This document shows, piece by piece, positions 1 to 7,411 of a stretch of 64,000 bases of DNA. Position 1 is the stretch's first letter; each line of letters starts with the position of its first letter. This DNA comes from Paenibacillus caui. GTDB taxonomy: Bacteria; Bacillota; Bacilli; Paenibacillales; Paenibacillaceae. Location of the stretch: NCBI RefSeq assembly GCF_019904135.1, contig NZ_JAIOGQ010000005.1, positions 1 through 64,000 of the forward strand, read 5' to 3'. The notes beneath the pieces are model-generated. The model did not search any database, was not told the origin of the DNA, and saw nothing but the letters and a program-made list of their open reading frames with translations. The position numbers and the translations under genes are program-made.

Positions 1-125
1 CCCCCCTCAAGATGAGATTTCCCAAATCGTAAGACCCCTTGAAGACGACGAGGTAGATAGGCTGGGGGTGGAAGTGCAGCAATGCATGGAGCTGACCAGT
101 ACTAATCGGTCGAGGGCTTATCCAA
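1..125 (+). rRNA. 23S ribosomal RNA, 3' end (partial)
   Basis: The window opens inside the 3' part of a 23S rRNA gene. The conserved terminal segment with the cagtactaatcggtcgagg motif near positions 97-118 is the usual end of Firmicutes 23S rRNA. The exact 3' end (about 120-128) is estimated. A spacer of about 155 bp leads to the 5S gene, so this is the distal part of an rRNA operon. Confidence 0.93.
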
Positions 126-282
126 AAGAACCCCAAAAAGTGAAGCGGAGGCTTCGAAGAGTATGCCGAATACTTTTCGGGGACCCCGGGGATCAAGTAA
201 GGGGATAAGACGCAAATGAAGTTTCGTATCCAGTTTTCAAGCGATCAAGCTTGAAACAAGCATTTGTGAAGCAAATGCCCGT

Positions 283-399
283 TTGGTGGCGATGGCGGAG
301 GGGTTCCACACGTACCCATCCCGAACACGACCGTTAAGCCCTCCAGCGCCAATGGTACTTGGACCGAAGGGTCCTGGGAGAGTAGGACGCCGCCAAGCG
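283..399 (+). rRNA. 5S ribosomal RNA
   Basis: This 117-nt gene begins with ttggtggcgatggcggagg and ends with gacgccgccaa. It contains the conserved acccatcccgaac block of loop B/C, and its two ends pair to form helix I. It follows the 23S gene in the normal order and precedes the tRNA array. Ends are estimated to within a few bases. Confidence 0.95.
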
Positions 400-431
400 A
401 ACCCTTTTGGGATTACATATTATTTTAGCAA

Positions 432-506
432 GGCCCGTTGGTCAAGGGGTTAAGACACCTCCCTTTCACGGAGGTAACAGGGGTTCGAATCCCCTACGGG
501 TCACCA
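432..506 (+). tRNA. tRNA-Glu (TTC)
   Basis: A complete cloverleaf with the anticodon stem cctcc/ggagg around loop ctttcac gives anticodon TTC. The T loop is gggttcgaatccc and CCA is encoded at the 3' end. First of five tRNAs attached to the rRNA operon. Confidence 0.95.
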
Positions 507-522
507 TTCTTATTTTTCTCTT

Positions 523-599
523 GGAACCGTGGTGTAGAGGCCTAACATGCCTGCCTGTCACGCAGGAGATCGCGGGTTCGAATCCCGTCGGTTCCGCCA
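523..599 (+). tRNA. tRNA-Asp (GTC)
   Basis: The acceptor stem ggaaccg pairs with cggttcc and is followed by G and an encoded CCA. The anticodon stem cctgc/gcagg encloses loop ctgtcac, anticodon GTC. The D and T arms are canonical. Confidence 0.95.
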
Positions 600-631
600 T
601 TTAAATATGAAATGGCTAATTAATTGCATAT

Positions 632-719
<88 letters not shown>

Positions 720-728
720 TCTTTTTAA

Positions 729-805
729 CGGGACGTAGCTCAGCTTGGTAGAGCACCTGGTTTGGGACCAGGGGGTCGCATGTTCAAATCGTGTCGTCCC
801 GACCA
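729..805 (+). tRNA. tRNA-Pro (TGG)
   Basis: The acceptor stem cgggacg pairs with cgtcccg, followed by ACCA. The anticodon stem cctgg/ccagg encloses loop tttggga, anticodon TGG. T arm is tgttcaaatc. Confidence 0.95.
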
Positions 806-815
806 TTTATAAAAT

Positions 816-889
816 GCGGGTGTAGTTCAATGGTAGAACTCCAGCCTTCCAAGCTGGTAGCGTGGGTTCGATTCCCATCACCCGCTCCA
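816..889 (+). tRNA. tRNA-Gly (TCC)
   Basis: The acceptor stem gcgggtg pairs with cacccgc, with T discriminator and encoded CCA. The anticodon loop cttccaa gives TCC. It is the last tRNA of the array and lies 15 bp before the operon terminator. Confidence 0.95.
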
Positions 890-904
890 TACTAAAAATG
901 TGTT

Positions 905-931
905 AAACCCTTGCTGTGCAAGGGTTTTTTT
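905..931 (+). terminator. intrinsic terminator of the rRNA-tRNA operon
   Basis: A 9-bp stem (aaacccttg / caagggttt) with a 5-nt loop runs directly into a T tract. It lies right after tRNA-Gly and closes the rrn-tRNA transcription unit. Confidence 0.9.
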
Positions 932-1284
932 GTTTGTGTGAATTTCAGCAAACGGCCGATTTGTTTTAAACATATGGGGCAATCCCAAGAACTCTTGTAT
1001 CTAGCTGCCCAGCGATTTTCTACTTAAAATCAATTGAAAGACAGTAAGCCCCAATTTAATAGCGCAGAAAGTGCATTTGTTCGATCATGGGCTGAAGCAT
1101 GAGCTCCGCTTGGAGTCGTTACTTGGACAAGAAGTCTAAGCCTTTAGCAGAACAACCTGCAGTTTAAAATGTTCAAATCTATGAAGAAACAGCATATGTT
1201 CAATTACAGACATCTTTGAAACCAGGTTGTTTTGGAGCCCGGATGAATCAGCAGCCAAACTGTAATAAAGGAGGGTATTTGATC
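932..1284. other. intergenic region between tRNA array and holin gene, no gene recognised
   Basis: About 350 bp with no supported gene. One frame is open over about 1052-1129 but has no ATG and no ribosome binding site, so it is not called. The only clear signal is the Shine-Dalgarno sequence ggaggg at about 1270 that belongs to the next gene. Confidence 0.5.
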
Positions 1285-1566
1285 ATGCAAAATGAAGTAT
1301 TTCAAAATGTTCTGACCTTTGCATCAACGCTTTCCGTCATTATCATGGCGCTCGTTCAACTCATCAAAAATACATGGCCGATTCCCAAAAATTATGTGCC
1401 GATGGTAGGCGTAATTGTAGGTTTACTGATCGGCGCCGCCGCTTATCCCTTTACGGAGCTTACCCTGGTTCTTCGTCTTTGGTCCGGCGGATTAGCCGGC
1501 CTTTCTGCTACGGGTCTGTTCGAACTGGCGTTTAATAAACGTGAGGGCACGACCAAAAATAACTGA
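1285..1566 (+). CDS. phage A118-like holin family protein
   Basis: This 93-aa membrane protein has two hydrophobic helices (about residues 10-27 and 38-55) and a third weaker one ending in a G-L-A-G-L-x-A-T-G-L-F-E motif near residues 68-82, then a charged lysine/arginine tail. This layout and the tail-proximal motif resemble Listeria phage A118 holins, which make membrane pores for endolysin release. A longer in-frame version from 1216 exists, but ATG 1285 has ggaggg 8-9 bp upstream and is preferred. No endolysin, tail or integrase gene lies nearby, so it is an orphan. It may be a domesticated holin used in autolysis or export, or a phage remnant. Family call is moderately sure; the cellular role is unknown. 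Confidence 0.75.
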   Translation: MQNEVFQNVLTFASTLSVIIMALVQLIKNTWPIPKNYVPMVGVIVGLLIGAAAYPFTELTLVLRLWSGGLAGLSATGLFELAFNKREGTTKNN

Positions 1567-1575
1567 TTCCTCGTT

Positions 1576-1605
1576 CTGCTGACCTGGGTCGGCAGATTTT
1601 TTTTT
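1576..1605 (+). terminator. intrinsic terminator after the holin gene
   Basis: A 9-bp stem (ctgctgacc / ggtcggcag) with a 2-nt loop is followed by a run of nine T. It starts 10 bp after the holin stop codon. Confidence 0.85.
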
Positions 1606-1733
1606 GCGTGTCTGTATAAGCTGAACAAATGATGAATCATGTGTTTTCTTTGAATGGGCTGATTAGTTATGGAGAAATCTGAGAACAAAGGCGAACGCTT
1701 CGTTTTTTCGGAATCCATATTAACAGATTTCTA

Positions 1734-1762
1734 TTTACAATTCATGAAAGCGCTGTTATAAT
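1734..1762 (+). promoter_or_regulatory. sigma-A promoter of the fructose operon
   Basis: TTTACA at 1734-1739 and TATAAT at 1757-1762 are separated by exactly 17 bp. Transcription should start near 1769, inside the operator repeats, leaving a leader of about 75 nt before fruR. Confidence 0.82.
1745..1758. promoter_or_regulatory. cre site (CcpA) between -35 and -10 of fruR
   Basis: TGAAAGCGCTGTTA matches the cre consensus TGWNANCGNTNWCA at all but one specified position. It fills the spacer of the promoter, a position expected to give carbon catabolite repression by CcpA. The site is seen in sequence; CcpA binding is inferred. Confidence 0.7.
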
Positions 1763-1767
1763 CATAA

Positions 1768-1804
1768 ATGAGCAGAGATGATCACAAATGATCATGAAAT
1801 CATT
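1768..1804. promoter_or_regulatory. phased direct-repeat operator, probable FruR site
   Basis: The heptamer ATGANCA occurs at 1768 (ATGAGCA), 1778 (ATGATCA) and 1788 (ATGATCA) with an exact 10-bp period, and a degenerate fourth copy may follow at about 1798. The repeats cover the predicted transcription start of fruR. DeoR-family repressors commonly bind several short direct repeats, so this is the likely autoregulatory operator. Confidence 0.65.
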
Positions 1805-1845
1805 TAAATAACGGTCAAACTCGCTCACTTACTGGGGGAATACAA

Positions 1846-2607
1846 ATGTTTGAGGAAGAAAGAAAACAAAGCGTTCTTCAGTATTTGCAGAAAAATCAGC
1901 GTGCTTCCGTACAAGAGCTAAGCGAAGCGTTTGAGGTGTCCGAATCAACCATTCGCCGGGACCTAAAGGAATTGGAAGAGGCAAGACTGCTGAAGAGAAC
2001 CCATGGCGGGGCTGTAAATCTGCAGAATGCGAACTTCGAACCGAATGTGCTGGTGAAGGAGGACTATTTTCGGGAGGAGAAGGCTAGGATTGCCCGCAAG
2101 GCTGCCGAGATGATTGAAGAGGGTGATACAATTCTGCTGGATTCGGGAACAACGACTTTGCATCTGGCCAGAGAACTGCGTCACATGTCCAATATTAAAG
2201 TTATAACAAATTCTTTGATTGTTCTGAATGAACTAAGGGAATGCAGAAATGCAGAGGTTTCTTTGTCCGGAGGGATTTTAAGGCCTGAAACACTCGCTTT
2301 TGTCGGACCGATGACGGAAGCTTCGCTGGAAATGATCAGAGTAGATAAATCCTTCATTGCCGCCAATGGAGTAGATATACGCAATGGTCTGACAACGCCG
2401 AATCTGCTTGAAGCCTCAACCAAACGCAAAATGATCGAGGTGGCCAAGGAAGTCATTCTACTTGCTGACCGCAGCAAAGTTGCCCAAATCGCTTACGCCA
2501 AATTTGCCGAAATAAATCAAGTGAACCGGCTGGTTATAAACCTGGAAGCCCCTGTCTCTTTTACAGATGAGCTTGGCAAAATGGGAATAGCCGTGACACT
2601 TGTATAG
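1846..2607 (+). CDS. fruR: DeoR-family transcriptional repressor of the fructose operon
   Basis: This 253-aa protein has the DeoR layout. An N-terminal winged HTH (residues about 6-57) contains the family signature SESTIRRDLKELE, followed by the sugar-phosphate-sensing ISOCOT-like domain (about 75-230), with DSGTTTLHLAREL and ADRSK motifs typical of the effector site. In the family, fructose 1-phosphate relieves repression. Start ATG 1846 has gggggaa 6-7 bp upstream. It is the first gene of fruR-fruK-fruA-EIIA, and the repeats in its own promoter suggest autoregulation. The function is assigned from family and operon context. Confidence 0.92.
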   Translation: MFEEERKQSVLQYLQKNQRASVQELSEAFEVSESTIRRDLKELEEARLLKRTHGGAVNLQNANFEPNVLVKEDYFREEKARIARKAAEMIEEGDTILLDSGTTTLHLARELRHMSNIKVITNSLIVLNELRECRNAEVSLSGGILRPETLAFVGPMTEASLEMIRVDKSFIAANGVDIRNGLTTPNLLEASTKRKMIEVAKEVILLADRSKVAQIAYAKFAEINQVNRLVINLEAPVSFTDELGKMGIAVTLV

Positions 2608-2622
2608 ATTGGAGCAATGATC

Positions 2623-3564
2623 ATGAAAAAGTCTGTTTTGACCGTTACTTTAAATCCCGCACTCGATAGAACGGTTACGTTGCCTTTCTTGCAGGTCGGG
2701 GGATTGAATCGTATCAAAGAAATGCGAACCGACCCCGGTGGAAAAGGAATTAATGTGACCAAAGTCCTTCAGCAATTTGGCGATCAAGTGACAGCCGTGG
2801 GTCTGGCAGGAGGATATGCGGGAAAACAATTAATCGCCTATTTGAAAGCGCTTAATATTAATTGTGAGTTTATTCCGATCCAGGGTGAGACAAGGACCAA
2901 CCTCAAAATTGTGGACGAAGACCAAGGACTGACCACAGAAATAAATGAACGGGGCGCGGAGGTAAATGATGCGGAAAAAGAACTGCTGCTAAGCAAAATG
3001 GATCTGCTGCTGGATCAAGCCTCTGTTCTTGTACTCGGAGGAAGCCTGCCGCCGGGATTGCCGGTGTCCATTTACAAAGAGCTGATCGAAATGGCGACAG
3101 CCAAAGGAGTCAAAACGATTCTGGATGCCGATGGCAGCGCTTTGTCCGAAGGATTGAAAGCGAAACCTTTTGCTATAAAGCCCAATATCCATGAGCTTGA
3201 GGAACTGCTGGACATGAAGCTTGAAACCGATCAGCAAATTGTCGAAGCGGCAAGAAGGCTCCTCGGCGAAGGCACAAAGTGGATAATTGTATCTATGGGC
3301 GGCGCCGGCTCCATTTTTATAAGCGAGGATCAAATCGTTAGAGCGAGACCGTTCCCGATTGTGCCGCAAAGCACAGTGGGAGCCGGGGATTCCATGGTTG
3401 CAGCGATCTCCTCCTGCTTGCTCAGAGAGCGCAGTCTGGAAGAAACGGCCAGGTGGGCAACCGCGGCGGGCTCCATTACGGCATCCAAACCGGGAACGGA
3501 AGTATGCAGTTTGGAAGAGGTTAACGCTCACTTGAAGGATGTTATCATCTCAGATGGATACTAA
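2623..3564 (+). CDS. fruK: 1-phosphofructokinase
   Basis: This is a PfkB-family kinase of about 313 aa. It phosphorylates fructose 1-phosphate, the product of the fructose PTS, to fructose 1,6-bisphosphate in the cytoplasm. Visible motifs are the substrate-binding DPGGKGINVTKVL segment (about 35-50), the GGSLPPG loop in the middle and the C-terminal GAGDSMVAA signature carrying the catalytic Asp. An ATG also exists at 2617, but ggag at 2611-2614 sits only 2 bp from it and 8 bp from ATG 2623, so 2623 is preferred. It lies 15 bp after fruR and 27 bp before fruA, and is co-transcribed with both. Confidence 0.95.
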   Translation: MKKSVLTVTLNPALDRTVTLPFLQVGGLNRIKEMRTDPGGKGINVTKVLQQFGDQVTAVGLAGGYAGKQLIAYLKALNINCEFIPIQGETRTNLKIVDEDQGLTTEINERGAEVNDAEKELLLSKMDLLLDQASVLVLGGSLPPGLPVSIYKELIEMATAKGVKTILDADGSALSEGLKAKPFAIKPNIHELEELLDMKLETDQQIVEAARRLLGEGTKWIIVSMGGAGSIFISEDQIVRARPFPIVPQSTVGAGDSMVAAISSCLLRERSLEETARWATAAGSITASKPGTEVCSLEEVNAHLKDVIISDGY

Positions 3565-3591
3565 TTTGTAAAATTAAAGGGGAAGTTAATA

Positions 3592-4959
3592 ATGAAAAAA
3601 TTGCTTGCTGTTACCGCTTGCCCGACCGGAATCGCCCATACGTACATGGCAGCCGAATCAATAGAAAAAGCAGCAAAAGACAGAGATGTCCCGATCAAAG
3701 TGGAGACCCGGGGCGCCGTCGGAGTCGAAAATGAATTGACACCGCAGGAAATAGCAGAAGCTCACGCTATTATTATTGCTGCTGATACCGATGTGGATGA
3801 AGCCCGTTTCGCCGGGAAACCGGTCGTAAAAGTTGCCGTATCCCAAGGGATCCGCATCCCGGGTGAGCTGATTGAACAGGCGCTGGCCAAAACACCGTCC
3901 GCAGGCAGCCCGGCAGCTTCGTCCGAGGCACCGGTGAAGGAGAATGCTGCAAGAAGAGGCGTTTACAAGCATTTGATGAACGGTGTATCCAATATGCTTC
4001 CGCTCGTCGTTGCAGGCGGCCTCATCATTGCGATCAGCTTCCTGTTCGGCCTCCATCCAGCAGAAGGTTCAATTGGAGCGAAGCTTGCCTCCATTGGATC
4101 CGCAGCGATAAGCATGATGGTACCGATTCTTGCCGCTTACATTTCATATTCCATCGCAGGCGGCAAGCTTGGGCTTGCTCCGGGGCTTGTAGGCGGCCTT
4201 TTGGCTACGCAAGTAGGCGGCGGCTTCCTGGGCGGCATTATCGCCGGCTTTCTGGCCGGGTATGTGACCAAATGGATGATCAAATATATCAAGCTTCCAA
4301 AAGTAATGGAAGGCCTGAAACCGGTTCTTATTATTCCGCTTCTGTCTGTGCTCATTGTCGGATTGCTTATGGTGTTCGTCATCGGCACGCCGCTCAGTTG
4401 GCTGATGAACGGATTGACATCCTGGCTTGAAGGCATGGGTCAGGCCAACGCAGTTATTCTTGGCGGCGTCCTTGGAGCGATGATGGCTATCGATATGGGC
4501 GGACCTTTCAATAAAACGGCTTACACGTTTGCCACAGGACTTCTGGCAAGCCATATCTATGGACCGATGGCCGCAGTAATGGCGGCCGGAATGACTCCGC
4601 CGCTTGGCATTTGGCTGGCAACTGTAATCGCCAAGAAGAAATTTACGAAAGAAGAACGTGAAGCCGGTAAAGTTGCTTCAGTCCTCGGATTGTCATTTAT
4701 AACGGAAGGAGCCATTCCTTTCGGGGCTGCGGATCCGCTGCGGATGATCCCGGCCTTCATGATCGGATCGGGTGTAACGGGTGCGTTGTCTATGCTGTTC
4801 AAAGCTACGCTCATGGCGCCACATGGCGGAATCTTCGTTCTGCTGATTCCAAATGCGATCGGCAACCTGCTGATGTATGTGCTGGCGATTGCGATCGGTA
4901 CAGTCCTGACCGCCATCCTGGTAACATGGTTCAAAAGAAACAAACCAATCGAAGAGTAA
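3592..4959 (+). CDS. fruA: PTS fructose transporter subunit EIIBC
   Basis: The 455-aa protein joins a cytoplasmic EIIB domain (residues about 1-100) to a membrane EIIC domain (about 120-450). EIIB starts with LLAVTACPTGIAHTYMAAE, where Cys10 is the expected phosphorylation site. A short Ala/Ser/Pro-rich linker follows. EIIC has about nine or ten hydrophobic segments and a GGPFNKTAY motif. It imports fructose and releases fructose 1-phosphate for FruK. In Bacillus subtilis FruA also carries EIIA at the N-terminus; here EIIA is a separate gene just downstream, so this is a split version. RBS aaggggaag precedes ATG 3592. Confidence 0.95.
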   Translation: MKKLLAVTACPTGIAHTYMAAESIEKAAKDRDVPIKVETRGAVGVENELTPQEIAEAHAIIIAADTDVDEARFAGKPVVKVAVSQGIRIPGELIEQALAKTPSAGSPAASSEAPVKENAARRGVYKHLMNGVSNMLPLVVAGGLIIAISFLFGLHPAEGSIGAKLASIGSAAISMMVPILAAYISYSIAGGKLGLAPGLVGGLLATQVGGGFLGGIIAGFLAGYVTKWMIKYIKLPKVMEGLKPVLIIPLLSVLIVGLLMVFVIGTPLSWLMNGLTSWLEGMGQANAVILGGVLGAMMAIDMGGPFNKTAYTFATGLLASHIYGPMAAVMAAGMTPPLGIWLATVIAKKKFTKEEREAGKVASVLGLSFITEGAIPFGAADPLRMIPAFMIGSGVTGALSMLFKATLMAPHGGIFVLLIPNAIGNLLMYVLAIAIGTVLTAILVTWFKRNKPIEE

Positions 4960-4983
4960 ATTACAAAACTGGAGTGAACGATA

Positions 4984-5439
4984 ATGAATATACATGATCT
5001 GCTTACGGAGCAAACAATATTTCTGCCGCTTGAGACAAGCGCGAGCAAAGAGGACATTATACGCCAAATGGCTGCTGGGTTTAAAGAAGCCGGCGTGGTT
5101 GAAGATACCGAGAAATATGTACAGGCCGTTCTTGCCCGGGAACAGTCGAGTTCAACGGGAATCGGTTTTGGAGTAGCGATTCCGCATGGGAAATCCGCCG
5201 GAGTTGTGAAGGCAGGGCTTGCCTTTGCAAAACTGGCGGAACCCGCAGAATGGCAGTCTCTTGACGAACAGCCGGTTTCGATCGTGTTTATGATCGCCGT
5301 ACCTGAAGCGAACGTCGGGAACGAACATTTGCAGATTCTTGTAGCCTTGTCCCGAAAATTGATCCATGAGGATTTCAGAAACAAGCTGCTCCATGCCAGT
5401 TCTGCAGAAGAAGTGATCGATACGATTAAAAATATGTAA
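4984..5439 (+). CDS. PTS fructose subunit EIIA
   Basis: This 151-aa protein covers one fructose/mannitol-type EIIA domain. His68 in GFGVAIPHGKSAGV is the expected phospho-acceptor that takes phosphate from HPr and hands it to Cys10 of the upstream EIIBC. A second family feature is the VFMIAVPE segment around residue 100. RBS tggagtg lies 7-8 bp before the ATG. The gene is last in the operon, 24 bp after fruA, and is followed by a strong terminator. No HPr-like FPr domain is fused to it. Confidence 0.93.
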   Translation: MNIHDLLTEQTIFLPLETSASKEDIIRQMAAGFKEAGVVEDTEKYVQAVLAREQSSSTGIGFGVAIPHGKSAGVVKAGLAFAKLAEPAEWQSLDEQPVSIVFMIAVPEANVGNEHLQILVALSRKLIHEDFRNKLLHASSAEEVIDTIKNM

Positions 5440-5441
5440 CG

Positions 5442-5494
5442 CAAAAAAGGGGGTTGCTCCAAGGTTCAGTGAAACCTTGGGCAACCCCCTTTGG
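5442..5494 (+). terminator. intrinsic terminator of the fru operon
   Basis: A long 18-bp stem (agggggttgctccaaggtt paired with aaccttgggcaaccccct) lies 8 bp after the EIIA stop. An A-run precedes it and a short T-rich tail follows. It can also serve the minus-strand gene that ends at 5531. Confidence 0.9.
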
Positions 5495-5530
5495 TTTGAA
5501 AAGGACAGCACCATGGCCGAAAACCGTTTC

Positions 5531-6502
5531 TTAAAAGGACGGACTCGCCGTGTCAATTTGGGCCTTCGCGCTTTGCTGGCGGGAAATCATAAACAATACA
5601 ATCCAGATCAGCAGGAATCCGATGAGCTGGGTGAGCGTAATGGCCTGGTCGTATAGAATCCAGTTAATCAGGACACTTACCATCGGGAAGCTGAGTTCAG
5701 CCAAAGTGGCGAGCGATGCTTTTGTATTCATCAGGCCTTTGTAATAAAGAAGAAGGCTTAATAGTCCAGGCAGTACGGCTTGCAGGATGATGTTAATGGT
5801 TAAGCCGGCAATCACACCTCCGTCCGAGGGGATATTCCACCCCGATCCCTGGGTTATGGTGATCACAAACAGAAGTGGTAGAGCAAGTATAAACCGCAAG
5901 GAGGTTACCGTCCCGTATTCCATCTTGTCTACCATCATACGGCCCATAACCGTAGAACCGCCCCACAGGGCAGCGGCGCCAAGGGACAGCAGACTGGCAA
6001 CCTGAACGAACTCATTCATCTGGGTAAAAGGAATTTTCCAACCGAAAGTCAGCAGGTAAGTACCAATAAGAGCTACAATGAGCAGCCACCCAAACCGCTT
6101 GGGTAGTGTCTCCTTAAGAATCACTCTGGCCAGAATAATGGCAAACAGCGGCTGAACCTTTTGGAGAAGCAATACTGAGTTGAAGTTAACGGCTGTCGCC
6201 AAGGCTTGCGTGAACATAATGGTAGCGAGTGCGGAACCGCCCCAGGAAATAAACAGCAGCGCTCCAACATGGCGCGGATGAAGTCCGCGTAGCTCCGCGC
6301 GGTGAGTCCAAAGAACAGGAGCGGCGAACAGGAACAGAATGAGATGTTCCAGAAGGACAATTTGCGACGAAGTGAGGTACTTCGAAAGCAGAATCCGGAA
6401 CACGGGATCGACACCCCAAAGGGCGGCACCGAGAACCACGAGCCAGAATCCGGATTTTGCGCGTTCTTGCGGGTAAAGTAAAGCTTGGTTAATACTTGTC
6501 AT
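5531..6502 (-). CDS. EamA (DMT) family transporter under an FMN riboswitch, predicted riboflavin transporter
   Basis: The 323-aa protein has about ten hydrophobic segments and two EamA repeats (about 18-150 and 165-305), the drug/metabolite transporter fold. RBS gaggagg precedes the ATG. Its leader carries an FMN riboswitch and terminator hairpin (6531-6765), so its expression should drop when FMN is plentiful. Known FMN-riboswitch-linked EamA proteins (ImpX, RibN types) take up riboflavin, which makes riboflavin import the best prediction. Substrate cannot be read from the protein itself. It is not one of the ECF-type RibU proteins usual in Firmicutes. Confidence 0.85.
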   Translation of the reverse strand: MTSINQALLYPQERAKSGFWLVVLGAALWGVDPVFRILLSKYLTSSQIVLLEHLILFLFAAPVLWTHRAELRGLHPRHVGALLFISWGGSALATIMFTQALATAVNFNSVLLLQKVQPLFAIILARVILKETLPKRFGWLLIVALIGTYLLTFGWKIPFTQMNEFVQVASLLSLGAAALWGGSTVMGRMMVDKMEYGTVTSLRFILALPLLFVITITQGSGWNIPSDGGVIAGLTINIILQAVLPGLLSLLLYYKGLMNTKASLATLAELSFPMVSVLINWILYDQAITLTQLIGFLLIWIVLFMISRQQSAKAQIDTASPSF

Positions 6503-6530
6503 TACAGCCTCCTCACGGATCTTGAAAAGG

Positions 6531-6566
6531 AAAAACCCCCGAATGCCTGATAAGGAAGACGGGGGC
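6531..6566 (-). terminator. riboswitch-associated intrinsic terminator
   Basis: Read on the minus strand, agcccccg and cggggg form a hairpin followed by five T and a further T-rich stretch. It lies between the FMN aptamer and the transporter start codon and is the expected expression platform (transcription termination in the FMN-bound state). Confidence 0.8.
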
Positions 6567-6624
6567 TGATCATATAAGCATGAATGAACATGGCAAAAAA
6601 ACCATGGCGAACATGTTTATGTAT

Positions 6625-6765
6625 GATCTTCTACCATCCGGACTTTACCGTCGGCCTTGGAATCGCACCAAGTCAGTCGCCGCAAGAAATAGAAGGCAGC
6701 GAGTCGCGGGCTTAGCTTCTTCAAGCATCACCGCCGGTCAGGAATTTCACCTTACCCCGAAGATC
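6625..6765 (-). promoter_or_regulatory. FMN riboswitch (RFN element)
   Basis: The minus strand shows the RFN aptamer. The P1 stem gatctt/aagatc closes the element at 6625-6630 and 6760-6765. Conserved blocks appear in order: ggggtaaggtgaaattcc, gaccggcggt, agcccgcgac, tgacttggtgcgattcc and gacggtaaagtccggatgg. All junction motifs of the class are present. It controls the EamA transporter at 5531-6502. Confidence 0.95.
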
Positions 6766-6859
6766 CTAAATATGATATATGGTAAATCAAGAATACACGA
6801 TTTGGAGAAAAAAAGATGCCAACAAAATCACTGGCGATTCAAAAAAGGAAAAGACTTGC

Positions 6860-7171
6860 TTAAAGCTCTTTTCCGATCCAGTCTGACAATTGCCTTAAAG
6901 TCTCTTGATTTCTCCGATAGTACGTCCATTGTCCAACTCGTTTGGCTTCAAGCAGTCCGGCTCTCTGAAGCAGAGACAGGTACTGGGAAGTTGTAGACTG
7001 GGATAACCCGGCTTTATCCTGTATTTTTCCGACACAAACGCCATCAGTGAATTCCGGGTCCGCGGACGTACCCGAATTCTTTGGAAAATGAACGTCCGGT
7101 TCCTTCAGCCATTGCAGCATTTGAAGCCTTATCTCATTGGAAAGGGCTTTGAAAATTAAAGTATAGTCCAT
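6860..7171 (-). CDS. ArsR-family HTH transcriptional regulator
   Basis: This 103-aa protein has the ArsR winged-helix fold. Its N-terminus FKALSNEIRLQMLQWL is typical, and the recognition helix lies in AGLSQSTTSQYLSLLQRAGL (about residues 55-75), followed by the wing GQWTYYRRN. A loop around residues 25-50 is longer than usual and holds a single Cys, so a classical two-Cys metal site is not obvious. It reads toward the riboswitch and transporter, but the FMN riboswitch makes transcriptional coupling unnecessary. Target and inducer are unknown. Confidence 0.85.
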   Translation of the reverse strand: MDYTLIFKALSNEIRLQMLQWLKEPDVHFPKNSGTSADPEFTDGVCVGKIQDKAGLSQSTTSQYLSLLQRAGLLEAKRVGQWTYYRRNQETLRQLSDWIGKEL

Positions 7172-7326
7172 ACGTACATTATATCGGCCTTTTTCGATAT
7201 GTCAATGAAAAGTCATGCCAGCAGACGACATTTATATTTTGAAGATCTGAATTGTCTTCTGGAGCTGGAATACAGCTTGGGTCATCGCTTCGGTTTCGCG
7301 GGCCACGTTCTACAGATTGCCTCATA

Positions 7327-7371
7327 TTGACAACTGGTTAAAAAAGGTCTTTAATATTTCGTGTGCGAAAT
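7327..7371 (+). promoter_or_regulatory. promoter with palindromic operator for the MarR-MFS pair
   Basis: TTGACA at 7327-7332 and TTTAAT at 7350-7355 are 17 bp apart. An inverted repeat with 6-bp arms, atttcg-tgtg-cgaaat at 7356-7371, sits over the predicted transcription start. This is a likely MarR autorepression site. It also means that GTG 7361 and ATG 7370 cannot be normal start codons of the next gene. Confidence 0.65.
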
Positions 7372-7411
7372 GTTAAAGAACATAAATTTTCGGAAGGGAA
7401 GAAGTAGGTCT

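Noticed and set aside
6580-6996. 138-aa plus-strand open frame
   Set aside because: It runs antisense through the FMN riboswitch and the end of the ArsR gene and has no RBS or family.
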